Positions 12,695-25,560 of a DNA stretch of 64,000 nt are shown piece after piece. Both the position numbers and the translations under genes were made by a program. Positions within the stretch are counted from its first letter, which is position 1, and every line of letters starts with the position of its first letter. The stretch is from Paragonimus skrjabini miyazakii (Eukaryota; Platyhelminthes; Trematoda; Plagiorchiida; Troglotrematidae), in assembly GCA_014338405.1 (NCBI GenBank), contig JTDE01000964.1, positions 122,076 through 186,075 of the forward strand. The letters run 5' to 3'. The notes under the pieces are model-generated. The model searched no databases. It saw only the letters and a program-made list of their open reading frames with translations, and was not told the DNA's origin.

Positions 12695-15600
12695 ATGTTA
12701 CTAAATAGTTTCAAATGCTTGCTACTGGCCTTAACTGTATCACTTGCTTTTAGTCTGGATAAAGTCCATTTGGATAACAAAGGTAATTTTGTAAACTCAC
12801 ATGGTCACAAGATACTCTTCCACGGCTTCAATTCGGTTGCCAAGCGGGAACCCTGGTACTTCGCGCAACTGACCAATAGGACCAAGCTTCAAATGTACAA
12901 GGACTGGGGTATTAATGTCATACGACTCGGGGTCATGTGGACCGGAGTCTTTCCACAACAGTCTGTTGTTGATGAAGAATACCTTGGAAAAATTGAGGAA
13001 ATCGTAGATTTATGTGCCGAATACGGTATCTACTTGCTATTTGATATGCACCAAGATGTACTGTCCACCGCTTTTGGTTCGTATGACGGTATTCCACGCT
13101 GGTTAGTGGATCAACTCCCCAAACCACCAAAGCTGTTCTCATATCCGTTCCCTTTCATGAAACCACCAAGAGAATGGTTCGAAAACTACTTGACTTACGC
13201 AGCTGTGGATTGCGCACAGAAAATCTACGAGAATTCCACCGGTGCATGGGTACACTGGGGTGACTTTTGGTCGGTTGTCGCAAAGCGGTTCGTAAACAAG
13301 TCGAATGTGCTGGGCTACGAGCTGATAAATGAGCCGCCAACAGGCAATTTTTATACCAACCCAGCGCGCGTACTGCCATGTAAGTTAACAATTTTTAGTT
13401 CGCATGTAGCATGTTAGCACTGTGTTGACAGTTAGAATCTTATATAAACATGACAGCATATTACAGACAATGGCACAGATACAAACATATGAGTGTTAAG
13501 TCTTTTCATCAGCTGTGTGTTATTTTGTGAGTTGATACGTTAATCGCACATATTTATCTGTGCTATTATCGAAATCACCCTCGTTCATGAGTAGGGCTCA
13601 AGTCTGGGAATGTGTACCAATACAGATCACACTAACCAGAATGGATGACTGGATATTGTTTTACAGATGTTTGGCTTTGGATAAAGTGAAGAATTTCAAA
13701 AATTATTAAGTAGTCTGGTTCATTTTAATTGTAGAACGTAATTTCGTAGAAAAGTTTTCAGAGCTTGCCAGTTTTCTCTAACTGCTGTTTCATTGTCTTG
13801 CCAGAAATCCCCAAGTGAGAAAGATCACTACTTCAGTGTATTTATTAAAACTGAGGTTCCATTTACACCATAAAAAAACTGGGTTATCAAGCTTAGTTGG
13901 CATAACTAGTATATGTTAAAGGATCGACATTCACCGAAAGTATACAACTGCTTTCGTAGTTTTTCTATGTATGTCTTATGGGTTTTTATCTAGTGAGCCT
14001 CGATCCCATATCCCAAGACAGATATCGAAATTGTTTAGTCCGCAACTCATTTACAAGTAATATGTACTGCGAGTGTTATTAACTTAGATTACAACTTTCC
14101 TATAGCTATAAACCTTCACGCCACTTTGGTTCGTGATGCTCACGAAATCGAAGTCGGTAACCAGATTTTTAATGCACACATAATTAGTTCGATAAGTTTT
14201 AAAAATCGTACATGGATTACGGAAGCAGACGTCTACCGATCACAACTGTACTTGCATCCCTTTTCATGCTTACAATGAGCAAAATATGTTGTTTTCTGCT
14301 ATTTGCGTTTGTAAAACTATAATAATTTTTATCTCCTGGTATTGTGATCTACACTGAGGATAAGAAGAAATACACTTCACACTTCAGAAATAGGTACCAA
14401 CAAGTGGAAAGTTCTGCTAGCTGGACAAGGGTTGTAAAAGTGTCAGAATATACACTTTCTACTGTGAGTTTAAATGTATTTCATTTTAGACGTCGGTAAT
14501 TGGAAACAGTTAATCTTCGAACAAGGAAACAATATGTTCCCGATAAAGTCTGTAACGATGACCAGTGTTTAAGTCGGTGTAAAAACCTGAGAGAATTTTA
14601 ACGACGAACTTCCAATTCGACCAGTTGAATGTGGCCACAGTTGAGCAAACGATGTCAAAGCTTGAAGCTTACCGAAGATTATTTGCATTTTCCAAAACGC
14701 ACTTCCTACAGTGTATTTATTAGATTGATTGCTGTCATTAGGAATGATTTAATCATCATTCGTCGACAGGTTATTTATAGAGAACTACTCTCGGACGACC
14801 AAACAACTATCCTACACATCCATGAAGCAACCTTATACATGAGTGTCAGTTTGAAACCAGGAGTACCGAACCACTTACCAAAGTGAGTGCAACCGACGTT
14901 TAGCAAATCAGATAGCTTGACGGCAAACATCCGGAAGGAAGTAACGTAGTTGATCGTCATGCACCATCGGATGACGTAGTATGTGATTGATTCAATAAGG
15001 TATTCCCGCATTCTGTCAACTGAATGTTTGCTTCAGTATACAGACGGACACGGCTGTTTTGTTTTATGTATACAAAACTAACTGCCTGTGACTGACTGTA
15101 GTAATAACCAAACAGGTTTTAAACTGACTTTTTTCTGTAATCGTTCCGTGATTCAGAATTTTACAAATTTCACTCGTCTATACTAGTTGTAGCGCAGCGA
15201 GATTTACTGGAACGTAAATCGCGTAATGTCTTTTGTATGCTTATTCGAATTTGCAATAGGAAATGGTGTATTCAATTTCCTTCTGACTAGTTATCACTCT
15301 CTGACTCTTTCATCTTCACAAAAACTTCAATAATACTCAATTCAGAACTGCCCATCTACCTCAATCGATTCTGCTAGTAAGTATGTAGGTCAGGTACTGC
15401 ACGCACCTTGTAGTTGATCTGAGTAGTGAATTTACATTGGTTTTCATTCTGCAATCTATCACTAGTCTCAAAATAGGTTTGGGAAATTCGTGTGAAGTGA
15501 ACCGTCCTGCATCTTAGCAGATTTAACCCACGAGAAGTTTCAGATCTACTGACTTATTCCATTACCTATGCACCTCTACAGCCTACATGGTTAAGAAATA

Positions 15601-18600
15601 CCTTCTACCAGTCTATGACTATCTGGTCGATCGTATTCGAGAAGTGGACAGTGAGACGTTGATTTTCTACGAGCCGCTAACCTACGGGATATTTTTCCCA
15701 ATATATGAAGATCTATCTGGAACTGGATTCAATCGTGTCCCTGGGATAAAAAGTGATCCGAAAGCGCAACAAAAAAGTGTTTTATCGTATCACTACTACT
15801 GTTGGCTACTACAAACTGGTGATCCCAGCAAAGAGATGCCTCTATGGAAACGGAAAATTTGTGATGAGGTATTCTTTACAATACTTATAGCGATCATTAT
15901 TTTTAAGTGTGGCGTACTTGTTTGTTGAGAAACGTGGTTCTAACTGTAAGTTTTGCTAGCCAACTGATAGCCAAGCAGTCGGTTTAATAACCTTTCTCTG
16001 ACATATTTGTAGAAAATCTACTGTGAATGGCAACTTTCCAGAACGTATACCTTACGATTCGCGACGTCATGGAAACACAATTCAAAGTAGAATGTAATAG
16101 GTATTACGATAATTATATCATTTTTGTACGCTACACTTAATGGATCAGTACTTATACATTCACATATATGTCCGACTAACCCACTTCGTAAATATTTATT
16201 AAGACTGAAGTTCTCCAGTAATAGAGATCACTGGGTATAGTGCCAAACGTCGACCATCATGCCTCTTCCATTTGTTGACCACTTCTCGGTATGCAATAAC
16301 GAATCTTCACATATGTGTTCAGCCACAATCGCTGACTTGTAACCTTATACAGGAAACCAATTTTGGTACGCACATTCGAAGTGGATTGATTTGAAAGGAT
16401 GTCGAAATTTAAAAAAAATTACCATCAATGGTAATGTTGTTCAGTTTATAATTACCATGATGCACCCCTATTCGCTGTTTAGTATTGAACACTAGGCTTT
16501 ATTAGGGAAAAGACTTCATGTACTCCACTGTTAAACAGACTAATTGATCATCCAAGTTGAACTTCACCCACAATTTATCGCAGCTGTCAAATTCCCATAG
16601 ACTTTCCAGTCAGCCCCTTTCGAAAAGAAGCACTATAGTCGAGTTTCGCTCTCATTAGAACTCGTCAGTAGTGCCTATCCTCGCCATTGCCGGGACTAGA
16701 ACCACGGCCATGCTGTTCATCAGGTAACCGTGTTTACCACTGCACCATTGACCTCACATTGGTTCAATTCCCGGCAGTGGCGAGGATGTGCACTACTGAC
16801 GAACTCTAATGAGAGCGAAACCCGAGTCTAGTACTTCTTTTCGAAATGGGCCAACTGGAAAATCTATGGAAATGTGACCGCTGCGATCTGTTGTGGGTGA
16901 TGTTCAATCTATATGACGTCATGAAAGTTAATGTAGAAAAAATATCACCCCACGTTGGCACACTATAATCAATTTGTTAAGCGCGACAGCAAATGAATGA
17001 TTATTAACTGAATTTAAGTGAAGACATTGATTTTCTTCTGACGTCAGTGTGACCACCACTCCAGCTTGAGCGAAAGATTCGGCACCGGTATCACCGGAGA
17101 TTATGATGCAAGAGCGCTTAGATCGATGAGTATCAATGGATGAGCACAAGCGAATAACGAAATTAGGTTTGTAGATTCGAGACTTAAAAGCGTAATCAAT
17201 ATTGAGCAACATGCTTTCTGGTTAATTCGCTAAAACAGCTTAACCACCTAATTTCTACAGATCACGAATCGTGAAAGCGCAATTGTTTTCCAGTTATCGT
17301 TGTTCCAAAAAACAGTCCTTAGATGGAAACAGTATGAAACGGTACAATCGGAGGCTGAGTAAAATGATTAGATGAGAGTATCTTGCAAATGTCACTGTGG
17401 AAAGAACAATATTTTGTGATATTTACCGGTCACATATGTCTTAGAAAAAGGTTGATTCGACAGGCTGTTTCTGGATTTTCTGATTCAAACTTCTGACCTA
17501 CAAGACAATAAAATATGGGGTTATCGTGTGGGATTCCAGGAGAGTCAGTTTACTATAAGCGCAATGGATAAATTTAAACCTACAATGCAATTCTGAGTGT
17601 GACCGGCAGAATTAGGCTCGTAATGTATAATACGCCGATAACCACAACTGTGTTGGGGGATAGGAATGAGGAAGAGCTGTTATGTACTCATTAAATAATT
17701 GTCGTACTAACTGAACACTTCTGTGCAATCAATAGTACGACAAACAACCTTATTGGTTCAGCTGATTTTCTTCTGGACGCTTTTCATTATTTTTTTCTCA
17801 CGTGATGTTTTCCGCTAGGAAAGCGGCTCGTATCACTTTAGCTTTCTGATTCAAAGCAGTACGTAGGTTTATCAACCACGTAAAAGTAACAGATTAACGA
17901 AAACTATTTAAAATCTTATCACGTATCAGGGCAAACGATCCAGTTTTCAAATTTATGTATTACCGGCACAGTATATCAAGTAAAGATTATTGATAAATGA
18001 TAATGTTTACAGTTGAATGCACAGACAGTCTAAGCACTGTTATAATTGACCTTTCTGAGTAGAAGGTTGTATACGATTACCTAAGTGTCCGGAACATTTG
18101 TATTCTGACCATATAGGAAAATTCGTGTTGTTGAAAACGAGCTGAACTCTCCATTATCTGTACTTTTACAGCTACTGATGGAAAGTGTGTTTAATAACGC
18201 TCGTAAGTCCCGCAGAACAAGTGGAGGTGGGACGTTCCTCACAGAATTTGGACTATGTGCGCCCGATGGAAATGAAAAATCGATCAATACTATTGAGTGC
18301 AACACCGTTTTGAACAAAGCAGATGCTCATTTTCAATCATGGACATATTGGGATGGGAATTTCATTGATAATATGGGAAATCCGGTTCTCACTCAGGTTA
18401 GTTAATTGGAGTTTTTCGATTGATTGTGATTCTCTTTGTGTGTAAAGTAGTTTTGATGATATTGTCAGAAGCATCAAAGATGACGATGAGGAAGAAATGA
18501 CTGTTACGCAAACGAACCATTTAGCTCTATATGTGAAGTTAGGCAGCTATTCAACAATCGAAGAGGTCAAATTAACTAACCGATAGGCGAGTTCATTGTG

Positions 18601-20114
18601 ATCAATGCGTTTATTTAAAGGAAGACGCATAGTTTACGTCTTTTTTTTAAACGGAAATTGTCGACAACTGTCGAATGTCATATGTCGTCAGAATGAATAA
18701 AGTAAGCAGAAATAAATCAGACATTTCAATTGTATTATGCGCTTTCGGAACCATTTTTACCATAAGATCAAGTTGTGACTACGAGCTTTGTTAAACTTGT
18801 TGATCACTACTCATATTAGAAATGATTAGATGAACTGGTATATTATCCATATCCGACTGGCTTTGTTTTTACATATACATACTTGTTAGCTGGTCCGTTT
18901 TAAGCACAATAATCGTATATCAAACTGTAAACTTTTAACACAACCGAATAAATTCGACAGGAGCAAAAATGTAACTTTATCAGTCTTTCTCGAATTAATC
19001 GGCAAACATTTCAGTACACATTGGAATTGTAGTCAAATGAATAGATCTCAAGTTAAAACTAGAACGGATAAACTTTACCAAGAAGTTCGGACAATTACTT
19101 GCAAAATTCTTATGAACAATCAAACGAAGACATTAAACAACAGTGAGATGATTCAAGAAAGTAAGTTTTAGGCAGTGAGAATTTGTTTACGAGAATTTCA
19201 ACAATAGCCTACACACAAATGACAAATCCATCTAACCACGTAAGCTTCGTGGATAGCTATGAAGAGCCAATCATTTCGTGTATACACTCACTGTCCGCCT
19301 GAATACTATAGATTGTAGGAAACCACGGGTTTAAAGAGGTACATAATATTACTGTATCAGTATGAGTTAATGCATACGTTTAAATCGAAAGTTTAATATC
19401 TTTACAAAACAGATGATTATCGAGATACGAAATTGGAGGATGTGCAACCACCAATAGTTGACTGTACGAAATAAGCATAGCCGATAAGTTAGTGACCATG
19501 ATTATGTGTTTGGTTCAGTCCAGACATGTATCCAAAGTCATGAAACTGAACGGATTATGTCGCAGCAGCCATTCTTATTTTGTATAATGGACTGTTAGGT
19601 GTTACATAACTAGAAGTCAAAAAGACATTTTTTCTGACACTGGTAAAATATCAGAAAATTTCTTAAATATTTGCTGATTAAAACTGGCTTATTCGAAATA
19701 TTCCCCTGGATGCAAACTTCCTTGATATGCTTGATATTGTGTTAGATTTTGATGAACACTTTTAAACTCACTTTCGAAATTCATTGCATTCTGTTTTATC
19801 TAACCATTAAACAGGTGAAGTCATTTAGCCGTGCTTATCCACAATACACTTATGGAACCCCTCAATTGATGAAATTCAATGTAGAGACAGGCGAATTTGA
19901 CTATCACTTTGTGACAACACCTATTCAATTTGAGCAGGTAGATGTGGCAGATATATTCTTACCGAACAAGGTACACTATCCAAATGGTGTAAATGTTGAA
20001 GTGTCACCGGCTGTCGTACGCAGTAGAATAGATGGAGACCTTTTGATTCTATCAATTCCTGAAGGATCTATTCAACTGCCTATCTCGGTTCAAGTGAAAA
20101 TTACGGCCAAATAG
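12695..20114 (+). CDS. Secreted endoglycoceramidase-like GH5 hydrolase, gene A, four exons
   Basis: Exons are 12695-13379, 15582-15868, 18172-18396 and 19815-20114, all with GT-AG introns (phases 1, 0, 0), giving 498 residues, a normal length for the family. Residues 1-20 form a signal peptide (LLLALTVSLAFS) followed by LDKVHLD. The TIM-barrel motifs FHGFNS (42-47), WGINVIRLGVMWTG (71-84) and DMHQD (117-121) precede GYELINEPP with the acid/base Glu213. Exon 3 carries GGGTFLTEFGLC with the nucleophile Glu349. The last exon encodes the C-terminal beta domain. N-glycosylation sequons occur at 61, 180 and 201. Endoglycoceramidases cut the bond between the sugar chain and ceramide of glycosphingolipids; a secreted worm enzyme could act in the gut or at the surface (inference). 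Gene B is its convergent paralogue. Intron 2 contains an inverted SINE pair. Confidence 0.92.
16545..16758 (-). mobile_element. tRNA-derived SINE with hammerhead, copy S1 (in intron 2 of gene A)
   Basis: Read on the minus strand it starts with AATGTGAGGTCAATGG, has a pol III A-box-like GTGCAGTGGTAAACACGG, a B-box-like GTTCTAGTCCC, a hammerhead motif, then a tail CGATAAATTGTGGGTG. It abuts copy S2 in opposite orientation at about 16760, so the pair can fold back. It lies in reverse orientation within the intron. Confidence 0.75.
16630..16674 (-). ncRNA. Hammerhead motif of SINE S1, cleavage site mutated
   Basis: Stem I GCACTA/TAGTGC is perfect (16669-16674 with 16630-16635). The core CTGACGA and GAAA are present, and stem II pairs across TTCTAATGAGAG. 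The usual GTC before the cut has become CTA, and stem III is disturbed. Confidence 0.6.
16760..16919 (+). mobile_element. tRNA-derived SINE with hammerhead, copy S2, 5'-truncated
   Basis: This copy starts at the B-box (GGTTCAATTCCCGG, 16761-16774) and lacks the A-box. A hammerhead (16790-16834) and the SINE tail with GATCTGTTGTGGGTGATG follow. Together with S1 it makes a 375-bp foldback in intron 2 of gene A. Confidence 0.72.
16790..16834 (+). ncRNA. Hammerhead ribozyme of SINE S2
   Basis: GCACTA (16790-16795), core CTGACGA (16796-16802), stem II CTCT-AATG-AGAG, GAAA (16817-16820), a loopless stem III, the cleavable GTC (16826-16828) and stem I partner TAGTAC with one mismatch. Type I topology with minimal stem III. 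Confidence 0.65.
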
Positions 20115-22699
20115 AATGGCAATCCCGACCGAAAAACAAGCACACCAAACTCTCGATGTCCGCTATCCAAACCGTTTTGATTTATTGAAAATATTTCTAA
20201 CCCAAAATATATTGAGATTAAGATGTTTTACAGTCGAATGCTGATTTCATGTACGTTATTTCTTTTACTGTTATCAAACTGGCTAATTGGAAGTATATTT
20301 ATTGTTCATACGTCTCTTCAGTTATGCGCGTCTTGCCTCATATATAAACACTACTCCTCCAAACTGAAGTTTATCGAGAATAGTTAGCAAAATTAATACG
20401 GTAGTTATAAATTCTAACGGATGAGGATATATGCAACCCTGACAGTATAGACGTTAAAAAAGCCGGTAGGTTGCAGATTTCATACCACAATATAGCGTGA
20501 ATTTGATAACGGAGAGGACTAGAAATAAGAGAGAAAGTTGATGAGAGAACTTTTGTTAAATGGTGCTCTCATAAGCTCTCAAAAACTTGACCGACATTAT
20601 TTGTTAAACATATATTCGTCAGCAAAATCCCCGTTTTCATGTTTGTTTTCCAAGAATAATTCCAATCAACACCTGAATAAAAACACAAAATTACGGTACA
20701 AAGGCTATGCAAAATCGTGGATAAAACTACTCTAAGTACGATTTGCTAAATTCTTTCCCGACAGTCAAGTTACCCATTTACAATCCAAGCAAAGTCGTGA
20801 GACAGGTCCTTTTGTCCACCAACACTTGGGATGATGTCCCGATTATCCAACCGGAAGTTGGTAAAATACAAGGAACTCTGAACAGATAATGTTACTATGA
20901 ACGACAGGATATCATTTAACGAACGGCTAGCTTGTTGTACTAATCAATTCATATAAATGTAAATTTACACTGCTCATCAAGCAGTCACACCAACAACTGA
21001 GGAGGAATATTCGTGATGTATATCGCAACTTTTGCAAGCAGCAAGTTTGGTCACGCCTCCTGACCAGAACACGGGAAGTGATGGTGTGACGTGGGCTTAT
21101 TTCCGTCTCAGCCAGGATCCAATGTGATTTGCTTTTACTCAGACTTGAACTTATATAGAACGACGGGGCGAGTTAAGGGGGAGAGATCATTAGGTCAAAC
21201 TCATCATCCTATCAACAACGGCATGAAACACTAATTAGTTACTGACAAAGTAGAAATCACAACCAGTGGGTTGTTCAGCCTAGTTCGGTGCAAGAGTTTG
21301 CATTGGCTGTTTAATTCTATGAGGTGTCGTTCTTTGGAGATATGTCTTACCATCCCGGTTCATCAAATGAAACACTCTTGAAGGTCAAGTTTATTTACTA
21401 CCTATCGCGGATATGAAGAGTTAGGAAAAATCCATGCAATTTAAGCGTTCGTCGATAAGTGCAGATCGTGTAGTGGGGATAAATGGAACGTCAGGTTAGA
21501 GAATGGATATGAGACTGGGTTGCGAAAACTTCTAGGTGGTCTTGAATGGCAGTAAATTCAAAAAGTGGGAAGAATCTCCCTCGGCTCCATACATCAAATA
21601 GAAAACAAAGATAAGTAGTGTGAGTAACTGATCAAGATGACTGTCATGACTGTTCAATTAGACTGATATGATCAGTACAGCATACAAATGTAAAGTGATT
21701 CATGCTCACGTGGTAACATATAAATGAGGCCTTGGCAACACACGTTGAGATCAACACAAGTCTGCGCTCTACAATTTATCCAGCAGCGTTCTTGATTGAA
21801 TATAATGAATTTTAGCAAACGCCTAACACATCACAAACAACAATCAACGAAGTTCGGTAACCTACGTAATAAATGCTGACAAGAAAACTTCAAATTTGCA
21901 AATAAAAAGCTTCAAGACGCTTAACGGTTGCAAACGTTCCCACAAGAACGGTCGATGCAAGATAGCCATCATCATTGGAACTGGGGTATCTGAGCTTTGG
22001 GTCATAATCTGAGTTGACTTAGATAATCTTCGACATTCCCAGACCCCTTGCGACGCTACTTGGTTTGTATGAGGACTGGAATTAGGCATCTGACACGTGC
22101 ACCCGTTCTGAGGTTTAGGAACATGCTGACTCTCGAAATGATTTAACTGGAAACACACAGTTCACTTGTCACTATTCATTATATAGACTGTTCAACTTCA
22201 CAGCCTCCCGTAAACAAGATGCGAATAACCCGTCAAATTCGACTTTGTTTCGTCATCAATACTACTGGACTGAATTAAAGTGTACCGGAATACAGACCTA
22301 TTTCGATCTCTGAGATCTTTTGTATGTTGTCCTTGTCGCTCCCACTGTTTCTTATTATGTAGATGAAGTTGATGGAACGGATTCAACACAGCATTTCTAT
22401 CAAACATTACATCAGAAGATCTAAACTTTAGGAATTATTCGTTACTGTTTAAAGTGTTGTATTTAAAAATAACTTACGCGGAGCCAAACCTTCATTTTGT
22501 TTGCACCGATCAGTCACGATAATTGTATGACGCTTAGGCCCCACTCACCTCATTGATTTGGTGTTGTCCGTCTAACGTTCTCCAGTCTATATCTGCCGAG
22601 CGGTTTCCGGATCTTTCTAGCTTACAAGCAACTTAACTCCTTCAGCATCACGTCAATGCAACTTACTCCTGTTCATTTTTCGCTGTGGCCATTCGGTGA
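20115..22699. other. Gap between gene A and the MULE pseudogene
   Basis: No recognised gene. Possible distal exons of the minus-strand MULE-like locus could lie here: a splice-donor-like GTGAGT is visible on the minus strand near 22550, and minus-strand open frames occur at 22407-22198 and 22158-21862. None shows a domain I recognise. Confidence 0.3.
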
Positions 22700-23862
22700 G
22701 ATAGATGCCAGCTGCGAAAGGAATTTGTTTATTAATGATCATGACAAAGAAATTTTATTCACTTACATGCTTTCGGACGGCGTCACGTACATGGAAGTAA
22801 CACAACAGGACGTCGTAGCCGATTACCACACGGACTGCCCTCCTCTGCGTGACCATCTAGTCCATGACAAACGTCTTCACCGGTAAGTGCTCACCCATCA
22901 TATCTCGAAAAACTTCGAACAGCTTACGTAGTGAGGCATACATCTCACTACGCACGTACACATACATCACCGGTCGGCCATGTCCCATGCCATCGGTAAC
23001 CAGGAATTGACACAACTTCAAGAATATCAGAATGTTCGGCGACTCACTTGTGTTTGTTGGTCCCGTGTGTGGCATCCACGTTCACCACATGCGGTAAACG
23101 TCTGAACAGCTTCACCTGCGTCCGCTGAGCAAAGCAAATATGTGTGTATCCATTGTTTTCATCCTGAACGGTACACAGGAAACCTTTCTCCGCAATATCA
23201 CCAAGTACTTTCACTAGGTTCTCTGAAGCTCATTTGAAATATTACACACCAAAACTCACTGGACAAGGCGGGCTTCAACTTGCGTCGAATGTTCCCAACG
23301 TCGGCCGTTGTGATGAATTTCCCATAAACGTCCGCGAAATACTGCTTGGTGTCGGAGGTTGGTGTATTATACTCGAATGGACTCTTAGAGTCATTCATTT
23401 CACTGATTGTTAGTCTGCAGTTGGTAGGGTGGGTCTCGTATACCAAACGATTAAGTGGATGGTTGTGTTCTAACTCGAAAGAGCTAACAACCAGACAGTC
23501 ATTTCTCCGGACAACGTAAATCGTGATTTGCAACAGGTCTCGCGAGAACTAAGTTGTTGAACAGGACAAATATCAACTCACTAAACACGTCGTACACCTC
23601 TGCATTCACTCTTCCGTCTTTTGTAATTCGTACAACGGTAGAAAATCCGGACGGTTCTCAGGGTTTCATCTCACCTTACCCTATCGTGTTTTAGAACAGA
23701 TTTCCATCTACGGCTCGTTCCTCGAACGTAAATAACGCCGACGTCCTCCATGTACCTTTTCAGGCACTCTTGGAACTGTAAGAAAGTGTGAAATTCACGA
23801 TTTTCGAAAACAGCCTTGAACGCTTCAATATAATCCATGTCTTGAAAATAAAATAGTGCCAT
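22700..23862 (-). pseudogene. MULE/FAR1-like transposase-derived gene with micro-introns, disrupted
   Basis: The start codon at 23862 opens MALFYFQDMDYIEAF. A FAR1-like DNA-binding module follows across exons 1-2, with YRCTNYKRRKSECRG and, after splicing, LEHNHPLNRLVYETHP, a typical Cys...HxH zinc pattern. The start of a MULE transposase core comes next: VVNVDATHGTNKHK, FLVTDGMGHGRPVMYVY and DVLLCYFHVRDAVRKH. Exons fit as 23862-23587, 23548-23260, 23222-23048, 23015-22767 and from 22711. The clearest introns are only 38 and 37 nt, with GT-AG ends and correct frame; another is about 55 nt. An in-frame TGA in exon 1 (near 23670), a TAG in exon 4 (near 22858) and a one-base frame mismatch at the 32-nt intron argue for a pseudogene. 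The C-terminal transposase half is not seen. Confidence 0.7.
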
Positions 23863-25439
23863 CAGTTACTGATATGATAAACAATTTCTGTATCCTCCTG
23901 TATATTAATATACAAATTATTTCTGCATCTCAGAGTTATTTCCGCAAACCAACATCAGCCACACAGAGATTCGAAAATAACACACATTTAGGTCGTTTTC
24001 ATTTATCGCTCAATTAAAACAAACTCACAGGCCTCCGTAACACACATTTTGGTTACTTTTATTCCTGTACCAGATACCGAGGTGAAAAAGCGGAATATGT
24101 GGTAAAAAAAATTTAACCACGATAACGGAAGAAATCATTGTCTACGGCTAGCTCTCGGCTCCAACACTCATCACGTGAACACAAAACTCAGAGCCGGGAC
24201 ACGTGCAAACAACATTTACTGTAACGCAGTGTGGTGCTAAACTTAGGTTTACAGGCGAATTTGATAGCTCAGTGTGGTACAATCATATAAGCTCATAATT
24301 TTCAGGTTAAATGCCACCTAGAAGACGTTGTAAATTCACGATCTTATCAAGTCGAAGCCCATCTGTGGAGTCTGTTCTGACTGTCTGTTACACTACCGAT
24401 TGTGCCAACCACTTAGTTACATGTTCAACCACTCCATGTCGGAATAATTATCAGTAACCTTGGTTATGTAATTCAAGACAACTGTAATATTATCGTTAAA
24501 TATTTTTGGGCTCACAGCGGATGACCTGGAACAAACAAGGAATCGAAAGTCTGAACAGTTTAACACGGTTGTATAACTTGATCAACCGAAATGAAGTGAC
24601 AATATTTACCATGTGTCTGGACAGAGCAAAATGCCTGGTGATCGACTTAACCGTACAGTGTGATGATGTGTTGTAAATAGATGATACATAAGTTACAAAC
24701 ATTGTTATCATATGTTATTATTTTGCTAGTGTAATATCACAGCGACAAATCAGTCGACTTGAAGATCCAACCAGTGTATAGTTTTCATAAGCGGTATACC
24801 CGTTTGGCCGATTCTTACTACGAATGACCCTCCCATGAGTTCTGTAATTAGTTGGTATATCTTATACAAAAGTAGTAATTTGGTGTTCACTCACTGCTGT
24901 TGTGAGTAGCTATATTTTAGTAGGTACATTTTCCACATGTACATCGGTCGCTATTCTCACTTTTCTGCATCTCTCATCTGTACAAAGAATGTTAGGTTTT
25001 TATTTCAGTAGTGATGGTTCCAAACAAGTTGATGACTTCGGAATAAGACGTTTATTGAGACAATTTCTAGTTGAGCTTTTCATCGCGAAACTGGAATAAA
25101 AGCTTCACTGACAGACGCACGAATGATGTATCTTGTTAGGCGTTAAGGTCAAAGATAATCTTGAGAGTCACGTAACTAGGTTCAACACCCTGCATCTAAA
25201 CACTCGTTTTACAGATGGACGTGAAGCCAATAACTCTTCAGCTTTTCCTGATGTAGTAATGAACCGGAACTGGGACTAGACAACGAAACATTAGGTTTAT
25301 GGAAAACCTACTTGGGCGTGACAGTATAGCAGTTTCCTCAGTATCCTACAAGTACAGCACAAACCCTCTTGGATTAGAACACTGTAAAAGGTCATCAGGA
25401 AAAACGATCTGTAGAAATTTGAAACATTGAGTTCCCTTT
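23863..25439. other. Gene-free stretch, nothing recognised
   Basis: Short AT-rich open frames only; no domain, repeat or RNA structure recognised. Confidence 0.4.
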
Positions 25440-25560
25440 ATACAGTTCATCAAGACCGCAAGGAGACATATTACGAAATGCAGGCATTTCGTTTATTCTC
25501 ATCAGTCGATTACATAAAACATTCGGTCATATAGGATAAACGAATGGCGACAAAACACTG
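25440..25560 (-). repeat. Penelope-like terminal repeat, family A, copy 1
   Basis: The minus strand shares TCCTATATG, AATGTTTTA, CGACTGATGAGA, AAACGAAATG and a downstream AAGGGAAC block with the copies at 45885-45975, 60340-60440 and 60700-60815. In the copies at 46 and 60 kb this repeat lies just downstream of a Penelope-like C-terminus. No coding piece is recognisable next to this one. Confidence 0.6.
25471..25511 (-). ncRNA. Hammerhead ribozyme, Penelope family A, copy 1
   Basis: The core CTGATGA is intact (complement of 25499-25505), GAAA is at 25490-25487, and stem III ATGC-CT-GCAT is a closed four-pair hairpin. Stem I keeps only three pairs next to the core, so activity may be lost. 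Confidence 0.5.
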
